Below, piece by piece: positions 49,936 to 62,703 of a stretch of DNA of 64,000 bases. Under the pieces are notes generated by a model. That model was not told the origin of the DNA, ran no database searches, and worked only from the letters and a program-made list of their open reading frames with translations. Position 1 is the first letter of the stretch, and each line of letters opens with the position of its first letter. Source of the stretch: Astropecten irregularis (Eukaryota > Echinodermata > Asteroidea > Paxillosida > Astropectinidae); the NCBI GenBank assembly GCA_963971285.1, contig OZ020265.1:4008270-4072269 (forward strand), given 5' to 3'. The translations under genes and the position numbers were made by a program.

Positions 49936-51526
49936 ACTCGTTCTGGATAACTACACCATTTCAGACGAAATTATTTTAATGATATGTTTCTACCAGCACC
50001 ATCTTCATGCCCTGAAAGTTATACGTAAATCTGTGAACTTTTTTGTTTTGGTTTGTTACCAATGTTGTACATGCCCTTCAAATACTGTTAACCATTACTA
50101 AATCTTATAACATTTCTGCTCCAGTTTGGTTTTACAATCATCTGATCATAAACATGATAAATGCATTATAATCCTACAATGCATCCAACCTATGCTTTAA
50201 CCTAAGGTCTTTGATATCACAACTCATAGTCTATTGGACTGGCGCTTTCTTCAACAACATTCTTTGTCTTATTTAGAGTAAAACCAATGACCGAAAACAA
50301 TTTTGGTGTTCAGAAGTGAAGTACTTTTTAAAATACTTTTACTGAGACAGTTTTTCACTGTATTCCCAAAAATTTGACACCGTATGTGACAGGGAATTTC
50401 ACAGATGAGTGTTACTGTATCTTTTTTTATATTTTTTGCCCATGAATTTGTATTTCTTTGACAAAAACCAAAGTATGATATGACCTTTAATACATAGATA
50501 TTTGTCTTCATCAGGCATGCTGGATTGTGTATCCTCCACGGTCTCTTAAGGAGATGTACTCGATGGACATGATGAGGCTGAGATAATGATGACAGGAGAT
50601 GAGCAGTTGAGTTGCCCAACATGGTTGCTATCCTATCAGTGATGCCCAAGTTCATTCAGACAGATGAGGTAAGAAGCTTACTTTTCTGTTCTCTTTGAGT
50701 TTCTGATCTTCCTGGTAGAACAACTCTTACAAAACATGACATAACATTGCCATCTACAGACCCAATACATTCTAAATCATATGCTTTGCCTCATGCACTC
50801 ATGAGATAGCCATTTTGAAGCCGTCTGGGCGCAGTCATTTTGAATTTGAGTTCGTGTCTGTGAAACAAGAACACTTTGAATGGAATGCCTTTCGAAGAGA
50901 GTTCTCTATGCACGCTCAAGTATGCGCGAACGGTACCTAACGCGTCTTGAAGATGCTTGCAATCATTGCGTGACTGAAGTTCAGAGCGTGTGCACGCACG
51001 GTCCTAAATGAAACGCGCATTTACCGAGGGTGCGACGGATTTCGGGCGTATTTGGCTTCGATGACGCACCCGTATAGAACACAATGCAGTATGCAAATGA
51101 ACGTACAAAAAACGTACACAATTGTGGGCTTTCCATAGGTTTGTGCACAAACATTCATGCGCCCACCAGGCATCACTTTCTACACGGAGCTAGCACTCTA
51201 GTAATTTTAATATAGCTCTATGGTATGAATAGATCTGCATGTGAATAGATCTGCATATGAATTGATCTGCATATGAATAGATCTGCATGTGAATAGATCT
51301 GCATGTGAATAGATCTGCATATATGAATAGATCTGCATATGAATTGATCTGCATATGAATAGATCTGCATGTGAATATATCTGCATGTGAATAAATCTGC
51401 ATGTGAATAGATCTGCATGTGAATAGATATGCATGTGAATAGATCTACATGTGAATAGATCTGCATATGAATAGATCTGCATTTGAATAAATCTGCATGT
51501 GAATAGATCTGCATGTGAATAGATCT
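49936..51526. repeat. Satellite unit 29 (class L, 18-monomer tract)
   Basis: Body 49936-51226, tract 51227-51526. GTACACAATTG and ACATTCATGCG are shared only with unit 36. CTTGAAGATGC and a GATCTACATG monomer are private. It keeps the empty site homologous to the retrotransposon insertion. Confidence 0.95.
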
Positions 51527-53089
51527 ACTCGTTCTGGATAACTACACCATTTCAGACGAAATTATTTTAATGATATGTTTCTACCAGCACCATCTTCATG
51601 CCCTGAAAGTTATACGTAAATCTGTGAACTTTTTTGTTTTGGTTTGTTACCAATGTTGTACATGCCCTTCAAATACTGTTAACCATTACTAAATCTTATA
51701 ACATTTCTGCTCCAGTTTGGTTTTACAATCATCTGATCATAAACATGATAAATGCATTATAATCCTACAATGCATCCAACCTATGCTTTAACCTAAGGTC
51801 TTTGATATCACAACTCATAGTCTATTGGACTGGCGCTTTCTTCAACAACATTCTTTGTCTTATTTAGAGTAAAACCAATGACCGAAAACAATTTTGGTGT
51901 TCAGAAGTGAAGTACTTTTTAAAATACTTTTACTGAGACAGTTTTTCACTGTATTCCCAAAAATTTGACACCGTATGTGACAGGGAATTTCACAGATGAG
52001 TGTTACTGTATCTTTTTTTATATTTTTTGCCCATGAATTTGTATTTCTTTGACAAAAACCAAAGTATGATATGACCTTTAATACATAGATATTTGTCTTC
52101 ATCAGGCATGCTGGATTGTGTATCCTCCACGGTCTCTTAAGGAGATGTACTCGATGGACATGATGAGGCTGAGATAATGATGACAGGAGATGAGCAGTTG
52201 AGTTGCCCAACATGGTTGCTATCCTATCAGTGATGCCCAAGTTCATTCAGACAGATGAGGTAAGAAGCTTACTTTTCTGTTCTCTTTGAGTTTCTGATCT
52301 TCCTGGTAGAACAACTCTTACAAAACATGACATAACATTGCCATCTACAGACCCAATACATTCTAAATCATATGCTTTGCCTCATGCACTCATGAGATAG
52401 CCATTTTGAAGCCGTCTGGGCGCAGTCATTTTGAATTTGAGTTCGTGTCTGTGAAACAAGAACACTTTGAATGGAATGCCTTTCGAAGAGAGTTCTCTAT
52501 GCACGCTCAAGTATGCGCGAACGGTACCTAACGCGTCTTGATGATGCTTGCAATCATTGCGTGACTGAAGTGCAGAGCGTGTGCACGCACGGTCCTAAAT
52601 GAAACGCGCATTTACCGAGGGTGCGACGGATTTCGGGCGTATTTGGCTTCGATGACGCACCCGTATAGAACACAATGCAGTATGCAAATGAACGTACAAA
52701 AAACGTACAAAATTGTGGGCTTTCCATAGGTTTGTGCACAAACATGGATGCGCCCACCAGGCATCACTTTCTACACGGAGCTAGCACTCTAGTAATTTTA
52801 ATATAGCTCTATGGTATGAATAGATCTGCATGTGAATAGATCTGCATATATGAATAGATCTGCATAATTATGAATAGATCTGCATGTGAATATATCTGCA
52901 TGTGAATAAATCTGCATGTGAATAGATCTGCATGTGAATAGATCTGCATGTGAATAGATCTGCATGTGAATAGATCTGCATTTGAATAGATCTGCATTTG
53001 AATAAATCTGCATGTGAATAGATCTGCATGTGAATAAATCTGCATGTGAATAGATCTGCATGTGAATAGATCTGCATGTTCATAGATCT
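51527..53089. repeat. Satellite unit 30 (class L, 16-monomer tract with 4 extra bases)
   Basis: Body 51527-52817, tract 52818-53089. GCATAATTATGAATAG near 52863 breaks the 16-bp register by 4 bases. The last monomer ends TTCATAGATCT. Confidence 0.95.
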
Positions 53090-54760
53090 ACTCGTTCTGA
53101 ATAAATACACCATTTCAGACGAAATTATTTTAATGATATGTTTCTACCAGCACCATCTTCATGCCCTGAAAGTTATACGTAAATCTGTGAACTTTTTTGT
53201 TTTGGTTTGTTACCAATGTTGTACATGCCCTTCAAATACTGTTAACCATTACTAAATCTTATAACATTTCTGCTCCAGTTTGGTTTTACAATCATCTGAT
53301 CATAAACATGATAAATGCATTATAATCCTACAATGCATCCAACCTATGCTCTAACCTAAGGTCTTTGATATCACAACTCATAGTCTATTGGACCGGCGCT
53401 TTCTTCAACAACATTCTTTGTCTTATTTAGAGTAAAACCAATGACCGAAAACAATTTTGGTGTTCAGAAGTGAAGTACTTTTTAAAATACTTTTACTGAG
53501 ACAGTTTTTCACTGTATTCCCAAAAATTTGACACCGTATGTGACAGGGAATTTCACAGATGAGTGTTACTGTATCTTTTTTTATATTTTTTGCCCATGAA
53601 TTTGTATTTCTTTGACAAAAACCAAAGTATGATATGACCTTTAATACATAGATATTTGTCTTCATCAGGCATGCTGGATTGTGTATCCTCCACGGTCTCT
53701 TAAGGAGATGTACTCGATGGACATGATGAGGCTGAGATAATGATGACAGGCGATGAGCAGTTGAGTTGCCCAACATGGTTGCTATCCTATCAGTGATGCC
53801 CAAGTTCATTCAGACAGATGAGGTAAGAAGCTTACTTTTCTGTTCTCTTTGAGTTTCTGATCTTCCTGGTAGAACAACTCTTACAAAACATGACATAACA
53901 TTGCCATCTACAGACCCAATACATTCTAAATCATATGCTTTGCCTCATGCACTCATGAGATAGCCATTTTGAAGCCGTCTAAGCGCAGTCATTTTGAATT
54001 TGAGTTCGTGTCTGTGAAACAAGAACACTTTGAATGGAATGCCTTTCGAAGAGAGTTCTCTATGCACGCTCAAGTATGAGCGAACGGTACCTAACGCGTC
54101 TTGATGATGCTTGCAATCATTGCGTGACTGAAGTGCAGAGCGTGTGCACGCACGGTCCTAAATGAAACACGCATTTACCGAGGGTGCGTCGGATTTCGGG
54201 CGTATTTGGCTTCGATGACGCACCCGTATAGAACACAATGCAGTATGCAAATGAACGTACAAAAAACGTACAAAATTGTGGGCTTTCCATAGGTTTGTGC
54301 ACAAACATGGATGCGCCCACCAGGCATCACTTTCTACACGGAGCTAGCACTCTAGTAATTTTAATATAGCTCTATGGTATGAATAGATCTGCATGTGAAT
54401 AGATCTGCATATGAATTGATCTGCATATGAATAGATCTGCATGTGAATAGATCTGCATGTGAATAGATCTGCATATGTGAATAGATCTGCATATATGAAT
54501 ATATCTGCATATGAATTGATCTGCATATGAATAGATCTGCATGTGAATATATCTGCATGTGAATATCTGCATGTGAATAAATCTGCATGTGAATAGATCT
54601 GCATGTGAATAGATCTGCATGTGAATAGATCTGCATGTGAATAGATCTGCATATGAATAGATCTGCATTTGAATAAATCTGCATGTGAATAGATCTGCAT
54701 GTGAATAGATCTGCATTTGAATAAATCTGCATGTGAATAGATCTGCATGTGAATAGATCT
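53090..54760. repeat. Satellite unit 31 (class R, ~23-monomer tract)
   Basis: Body 53090-54380, tract 54381-54760 with irregular steps (CATATGTGAATAG, and a monomer shortened to GAATATCTGC). CGTCTAAGCGCAG is shared only with unit 32. Confidence 0.95.
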
Positions 54761-56415
54761 ACTCGTTCTGGATAACTACACCATTTCAGACGAAATTATT
54801 TTAATGATATGTTTCTACCAGCACCATCTTCATGCCCTGAAAGTTATACGTAAATCTGTGAACTTTTTTGTTTTGGTTTGATACCAATGTTGTACATGCC
54901 CTTCAAATACTGTTAACCATTACTAAATCTTATAACATTTCTGCTCCAGTTTGGTTTTACAATCATCTGATCATAAACATGATAAATGCATTATAATCCT
55001 ACAATGCATCCAACCTATGCTCTAACCTAAGGTCTTTGATATCACAACTCATAGTCTATTGGACCGGCGCTTTCTTCAACAACATTCTTTGTCTTATTTA
55101 GAGTAAAACCAATGACCGAAAACAATTTTGGTGTTCAGAAGTGAAGTACTTTTTAAAATACTTTTACTGAGACAGTTTTTCACTGTATTCCCAAAAATTT
55201 GACACCGTATGTGACAGGGAATTTCACAGATGAGTGTTACTGTATCTTTTTTTATATTTTTTGCCCATGAATTTGTATTTCTTTGACAAAAACCAAAGTA
55301 TGATATGACCTTTAATACATAGATATTTGTCTTCATCAGGCATGCTGGATTGTGTATCCTCCACGGTCTCTTAAGGAGATGTACTCGATGGACATGATGA
55401 GGCTGAGATAATGATGACAGGCGATGAGCAGTTGAGTTGCCCAACATGGTTGCTATCCTATCAGTGATGCCCAAGTTCATTCAGACAGATGAGGTAAGAA
55501 GCTTACTTTTCTGTTCTCTTTGAGTTTCTGATCTTCCTGGTAGAACAACTCTTACAAAACATGACATAACATTGCCATCTACAGACCCAATACATTCTAA
55601 ATCATATGCTTTGCCTCATGCACTCATGAGATAGCCATTTTGAAGCCGTCTAAGCGCAGTCATTTTGAATTTGAGTTCGTGTCTGTGAAACAAGAACACT
55701 TTGAATGGAATGCCTTTCGAAGAGAGTTCTCTATGCACGCTCAAGTATGAGCGAACGGTACCTAACGCGTCTTGATGATGCTTGCAATCATTGCGTGACT
55801 GAAGTGCAGAGCGTGTGCACGCACGGTCCTAAATGAAACACGCATTTACCGAGGGTGCGTCGGATTTCGGGCGTATTTGGCTTCGATGACGCACCCGTAT
55901 AGAACACAATGCAGTATGCAAATGAACGTACAAAAAACGTACAAAATTGTGGGCTTTCCATAGGTTTGTGCACAAACATGGATGCGCCCACCAGGCATCA
56001 CTTTCTACACGGAGCTAGCACTCTAGTAATTTTAATATAGCTCTATGGTATGAATAGATCTGCATGTGAATAGATCTGCATATGAATTGATCTGCATATG
56101 AATAGATCTGCATGTGAATAGATCTGCATGTGAATAGATCTGCATATATGAATAGATCTGCATATGAATTGATCTGCATATGAATAGATCTGCATGTGAA
56201 TATATCTGCATGTGAATAAATCTGCATGTGAATAGATCTGCATGTGAATAGATCTGCATGCGAATAGATATGTATGTGAATAGATCTGCATATGAATAGA
56301 TCTGCATTTGAATAAATCTGCATGTGAATAGATCTGCATGTGAATAGATCTGCATGTGAATAAATCTGCATGTGAATAGATCTGGATGTGAATAGATCTG
56401 CATGTGAATAGATCT
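54761..56415. repeat. Satellite unit 32 (class R, 22-monomer tract)
   Basis: Body 54761-56051, tract 56052-56415. GGTTTGATACC is private. The tract has CATGCGAATAGATATGTATG, shared with unit 33 only. Confidence 0.95.
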
Positions 56416-58008
56416 ACTCGTTTTGGATAAATACACCATTTCAGACGAAATTATTTTAATGATATGTTTCTACCAGCACCATCTTCATGCCCTGAAAGTT
56501 ATACGTAAATCTGTGAACTTTTTTGTTTTGGTTTGTTTCCAATGTTGTACATGCCCTTCAAATACTGTTAACCATTACTGAATCTTATAACATTTCTGCT
56601 CCAGTTTGGTTTTACAATCATCTGATCATAAACATGATAAATGCATTATAATCCTACAATGCATCCAACCTATGCTTTAACCTAAGGTCTTTGATATCAC
56701 AACTCATAGTCTATTGGACCAGCGCTTTCTTCAACAACATTCTTTGTCTTATTTAGAGTAAAACCAATGACCGAAAACAATTTTGGTGTTAAGAAGTGAA
56801 GTACTTTTTAAAATACTTTTACTGAGACAGTTTTTCACTGTATTCCCAAAAATTCGACACCGTATGTGACAGGGAATTTCACAGATGAGTGTTACTGTAT
56901 CTTTTTTTATATTTTTTGCCCATGAATTTGTATTTCTTTGACAAAAACCAAAGTATGATATGACCTTTAATACATAGATATTTGTCTTCATCAGGCATGC
57001 TGGATTGTGTATCCTCCACGGTCTCTTAGAGAGATGTACTCGATGGACATGATGAGGCTGAGATAATGATGACAGGAGATGAGCAGTTGAGTTGCCCAAC
57101 ATGGTTGCTATCCTATCAGTGATGTCCAAGTTCATTCAGACAGATGAGGTAAGAAGCTTACTTTTCTGTTCTCTTTGAGTTTCTGATCTTCCTGGTAGAA
57201 CAACTCTTACAAAACATGACATAACATTGCCATCTACAGACCCAATACATTCTAAATCATATATGCTTTGCCTCATGCACTCATGAGATAGCCATTTTGA
57301 AGCCGTCTGGGCGCAGTCATTTTGAATTTGAGTTCGTGTCTGTGAAACAAGAATACTTTGAATGGAATGCCTTTCGAAGAGAGTTCTCTATGCACGCTCA
57401 AGTATGCGCGAACGGTACCTAACGCGTCTTGATGATGCTTGCAATCATTGCGTGACTGAAGTGCAGAGCGTGTGCCCGCACGGTCCTAAATGAAACGCGC
57501 ATTTACCGAGGGTGCGTCGGATTTCGGGCGTATTTGGCTTCGATGACGCACACGTATAGAACACAATGCAGTATGCAAATGAACGTACAAAAAACGTACA
57601 AAATTGTGGGCTTTCAATAGGTTTGTGCACAAACATGGATGCGCCCACCAGGCATCACTTTCTACACGGAGCTAGCACTCTAGTAATTTTAATATAGCTC
57701 TATGGTATGAATAGATCTGCATGTGAATAGATCTGCATATGAATTGATCTGCATATGAATAGATCTGCATGTGAATAGATCTGCATGTGAATAGATCTGC
57801 ATATATGAATAGATCTGCATATGAATTGATCTGCATATGAATAGATCTGCATGTGAATATATCTGCATGTGAATAAATCTGCATGTGAATAGATCTGCAT
57901 GTGAATAGATCTGCATGCGAATAGATATGTATGTGAATAGATCTGCATATGAATAGATCTGCATTTGAATAAATCTGCATGTGAATAGATCTGCATGTGA
58001 ATAGATCT
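56416..58008. repeat. Satellite unit 33 (class D, 18-monomer tract)
   Basis: Body 56416-57708, tract 57709-58008. It has an excess of private substitutions (GACCAGCGC, GTTAAGAAG, AATTCGACACC, GCACACGTATAG, TTTCAATAGG, TACTGAATC), more than typical units. Confidence 0.95.
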
Positions 58009-59666
58009 ACTCATTCTGGATAAATACACCATTTCAGACTTAATTATTTTAATACTATATATGTTTCTACCAGCACCATCTTCATGCCCTGAAAGTTATA
58101 CGTAAATCTGTGAACTTTTTTGTTTTGGTTTGTTACGAATGTTGTACATGCCCTTCAAATACTGTTAACCATTACTAAATCTTATAACATTTCTGCTCCA
58201 GTTTGGTTTACAATCATCTGATCATAAACATGATAAATGCATTATAATCCTACAATGCATCCAACCTATGCTTTAACCTAAGGTCTTTGATATCACAACT
58301 CATAGTCTATTGGACCGGCGCTTTCTTCAACAACATTCTTTGTCTTATTTAGAGTAAAACCAATGACCGAAAACAATTTTGGTGTTCAGAAGTGAAGTAC
58401 TTTTTAAAATACTTTTACTGAGACAGTTTTTCACTGTATTCCCAAAAAGTTGACACCGTATGTGACAGGGAATTTCACAGATGAGTGTTACTGTATCTTT
58501 TTTTATATTTTTTGCCCATGAATTTGTATTTCTTTGACAAAAACCAAAGTATGATATGACCTTTAATACATAGATATTTGTCTTCATCAGGCATGCTGGA
58601 TTGTGTATCCTCCACGGTCTCTTAAGGAGATGTACTCGATGGACATGATGAGGCTGAGATAATGATGACAGGCGATGAGCAGTTGAGTTGCCCAACATGG
58701 TTGCTATCCTCTCAGTGATGCCCAAGTTCATTCAGACAGATGAGGTAAGAAGCTTACTTTTCTGTTCTCTTTGAGTTTCTGATCTTCCTGGTAGAACAAC
58801 TCTTACAAAACATGACATAACATTGCCATCTACAGACCCAATACATTCTAAATCATATGCTTTGCCTCATGCACTCATGAGATAGCCATTTTGAAGCCGT
58901 CTGGGCGCAGTCATTTTGAATTTGAGTTCGTGTCTGTGAAACAAGAACACTTTGAATGGAATGCCTTTCGAAGAGAGTTCTCTATGCACGCTCAAGTATG
59001 AGCGAACGGTACCTAACGCGTCTTGATGATGCTTGCAATCATTGCGTGACTGAAGTGCAGAGCGTGTGCACGCACGGTCCTAAATGAAACGCGCATTTAC
59101 CGAGGGTGCGTCTGATTTCGGGCGTATTTGGCTTCGATGACGCACCCGTATAGAACACAATGCAGTATGCAAATGAACGTACAAAAAACGTACAAAATTG
59201 TGGGCTTTCCATAGGTTTGTGCACAAACATGGATGCGCCCACCAGGCATCACTTTCTACACGGAGCTAGCACTCTAGTAATTTTAATATAGCTCTATGGT
59301 ATGAATAGATCTGCATGTGAATAGATCTGCATATGAATTGATCTGCATATGAATAGATCTGCATGTGAAAAGATCTGCATGTGAATAGATCTGCATATAT
59401 GAATATATCTGCATATGAATTGATCTGCATATGAATAGATCTGCATGTGAATATATCTGCATGTGAATAAATCTGCATGTGAATAGATCTGCATGTGAAT
59501 AGATCTGCATGTGAATAGATCTGCATGTGAATAGATCTGCATATGAATAGATCTGCATTTGAATAAATCTGCATGTGAATAGATCTGCATGTGAATAGAT
59601 CTGCATGTGAATAAATCTGCATGTGAATAGATCTGGATGTGAATAGATCTGCATGTGAATAGATCT
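58009..59666. repeat. Satellite unit 34 (class R, 22-monomer tract), most diverged start
   Basis: Body 58009-59302, tract 59303-59666. Near 58038-58060 it reads CAGACTTAATTATTTTAAT followed by ACTATATATG, 4 bases longer than other units. Also ACTCATTCTGG, GGTTTACAATC (one T lost), GTTACGAATG and TCCTCTCAGTG. The right part carries GTGCGTCTGATT and the tract of unit 24. Confidence 0.94.
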
Positions 59667-61112
59667 ACTCGTTTTGGATAAATACACCATTTCAGACGAA
59701 ATTATTTTAATGATATGTTTCTACCAGCACCATCTTCATGCCCTGAAAGTTATACGTAAATCTGTGAACTTTTTTGTTTTGGTTTGTTTCCAATGTTGTA
59801 CATGCCCTTCAAATACTGTTTACCATTACTAAATCTTATAACATTTCTGCTCCAGTTTGGTTTTACAATCATCTGATCATAAACATGATAAATGCATTAT
59901 AATCCTACAATGCATCCAACCTATGCTTTAACCTAAGGTCTTTGATATCACAACTCATAGTCTATTGGACCGGCGCTTTCTTCAACAACATTCTTAGTCT
60001 TATTTAGAGTAAAACAAATGACCGAAAACAATTTTGGTGTTCAGAAGTGAAGTACTTTTTAAAATACTTTTACTGAGACAGTTTTTCACTGTATTCCCAA
60101 AAATTTGACACCGTATGTGACAGGGAATTTCACAGATGAGTGTTACTGTATCTTTTTTTATATTTTTTGCCCATGAATTTGTATTTCTTTGACAAAAACC
60201 AAAGTATGATATGACCTTTAATACATAGATATTTGTCTTCATCAGGCATGCTGGATTGTGTATCCTCCACGGTCTCTTAAGGAGATGTACTCGATGGACA
60301 TGATGAGGCTGAGATAATGATGACAGGAGATGAGCAGTTGAGTTGCCAACATGGTTGCTATCCTATCAGTGATGTCCAAGTTCATTCAGACAGATGAGGT
60401 AAGAAGCTTACTTTTCTGTTCTCTTTGAGTTTCTGATCTTCCTGGTAGAACAACTCTTACAAAACATGACATAACATTGCCATCTACAGACCCAATACAT
60501 TCTAAATCATATATGCTTTGCCTCATGCACTCATGAGATAGCCATTTTGAAGCCGTCTGGGCGCAGTCATTTTGAATTTGAGTTCGTGTCTGTGAAACAA
60601 GAATACTTTGAATGGAATGCCTTTCGAAGAGAGTTCTCTATGCACGCTCAAGTATGCGCGAACGGTACCTAACGCGTCTTGATGATGCTTGCAATCATTG
60701 CGTGACTGAAGTGCAGAGCGTGTGCCCGCACGGTCCTAAATGAAACGCGCATTTACCGAGGGTGCGTCGGATTTCGGGCGTATTTGGCTTCGATGACGCA
60801 CCCGTATAGAACACAATGCAGTATGCAAATGAACGTACAAAAAACGTACAAAATTGTGGGCTTTCCATAGGTTTGTGCACAAACATGGATGCGCCCACCA
60901 GGCATCACTTTCTACACGGAGCTAGCACTCTAGTAATTTTAATATAGCTCTATGGTATGAATAGATCTGCATGTGAATAGATCTGCATATGAATTGATCT
61001 GCATGTGGATAGATCTGCATGTGAATAGATATGCATGTGAATAGATATGCATGTGAATAGATCTGCATATGAATAGATCTGCATTTGAATAAATCTGCAT
61101 ATGAATAGATCT
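59667..61112. repeat. Satellite unit 35 (class D, 9-monomer tract)
   Basis: Body 59667-60958, tract 60959-61112. It shares with unit 25 the single-base loss in GTTGCCAACATGG (near 60345). CATTCTTAGTC, AAAACAAATGACC and a GTGGATAG monomer are private. Confidence 0.95.
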
Positions 61113-62703
61113 ACTCGTTCTGGATAACTACACCATTTCAGACGAAATTATTTTAATGATATGTTTCTACCAGCACCATCTTCATGCCCTGAAAGTTATA
61201 CGTAAATCTGTGAACTTTTTTGTTTTGGTTTGTTACCAATGTTGTACATGCCCTTCAAATACTGTTAACCATTACTAAATCTTATAACATTTCTGCTCCA
61301 GTTTGGTTTTACAATCATCTGATCATAAACATGATAAATGCATTATAATCCTACAATGCATCCAACCTATGCTTTAACCTAAGGTCTTTGATATCACAAC
61401 TCATAGTCTATTGGACTGGCGCTTTCTTCAACAACATTCTTTGTCTTATTTAGAGTAAAACCAATGACCGAAAACAATTTTGGTGTTCAGAAGTGAAGTA
61501 CTTTTTAAAATACTTTTACTGAGACAGTTTTTCACTGTATTCCCAAAAATTTGACACCGTATGTGACAGGGAATTTCACAGATGAGTGTTACTGTATCTT
61601 TTTTTATATTTTTTGCCCATGAATTTGTATTTCTTTGACAAAAACCAAAGTATGATATGACCTTTAATACATAGATATTTGTCTTCATCAGGCATGCTGG
61701 ATTGTGTATCCTCCACGGTCTCTTAAGGAGATGTACTCGATGGACATGATGAGGCCGAGATAATGATGACAGGAGATGAGCAGTTGAGTTGCCCAACATG
61801 GTTGCTATCCTATCAGTGATGCCCAAGTTCATTCAGACAGATGAGGTAAGAAGCTTACTTTTCTGTTCTCTTTGAGTTTCTGATCTTCCTGGTAGAACAA
61901 CTCTTACAAAACATGACATAACATTGCCATCTACAGACCCAATACATTCTAAATCATATGCTTTGCCTCATGCACTCATGAGATAGCCATTTTGAAGCCG
62001 TCTGGGCGCAGTCATTTTGAATTTGAGTTCGTGTCTGTGAAACAAGAACACTTTGAATGGAATGCCTTTCGAAGAGAGTTCTCTATGCACGCTCAAGTAT
62101 GCGCGAACGGTACCTAACGCGTCTTGATGATGCTTGCAATCATTGCGTGACTGAAGTTCAGAGCGTGTGCACGCACGGTCCTAAATGAAACGCGCATTTA
62201 CCGAGGGTGCGACGGATTTCGGGCGTATTTGGCTTCGATGACGCACCCGTATAGAACACAATGCAGTATGCAAATGAACGTACAAAAAACGTACACAATT
62301 GTGGGCTTTCCATAGGTTTGTGCACAAACATTCATGCGCCCACCAGGCATCACTTTCTACACGGAGCTAGCACTCTAGTAATTTTAATATAGCTCTATGG
62401 TATGAATAGATCTGCATGTGAATAGATCTGCATATGAATTGATCTGCATATGAATAGATCTGCATGTGAATAGAGCTGCATGTGAATAGATCTGCATATA
62501 TGAATAGATCTGCATATGAATTGATCTGCATATGAATAGATCTGCATGTGAATATATCTGCATGTGAATAAATCTGCATGTGAATAGATCTGCATGTGAA
62601 TAGATATGCATCAGAATAGATCTGCATGTGAATAGATCTGCATATGAATAGATCTGCATTTGAATAAATCTGCATGTGAATAGATCTGCATGTGAATAGA
62701 TCT
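61113..62703. repeat. Satellite unit 36 (class L, 18-monomer tract)
   Basis: Body 61113-62403, tract 62404-62703. Homologue of unit 26 without the retrotransposon (intact GAGTAAAACCAATG near 61455). GAGGCCGAG, TAGAGCTGC and CATCAGAATAG are private. Confidence 0.95.
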
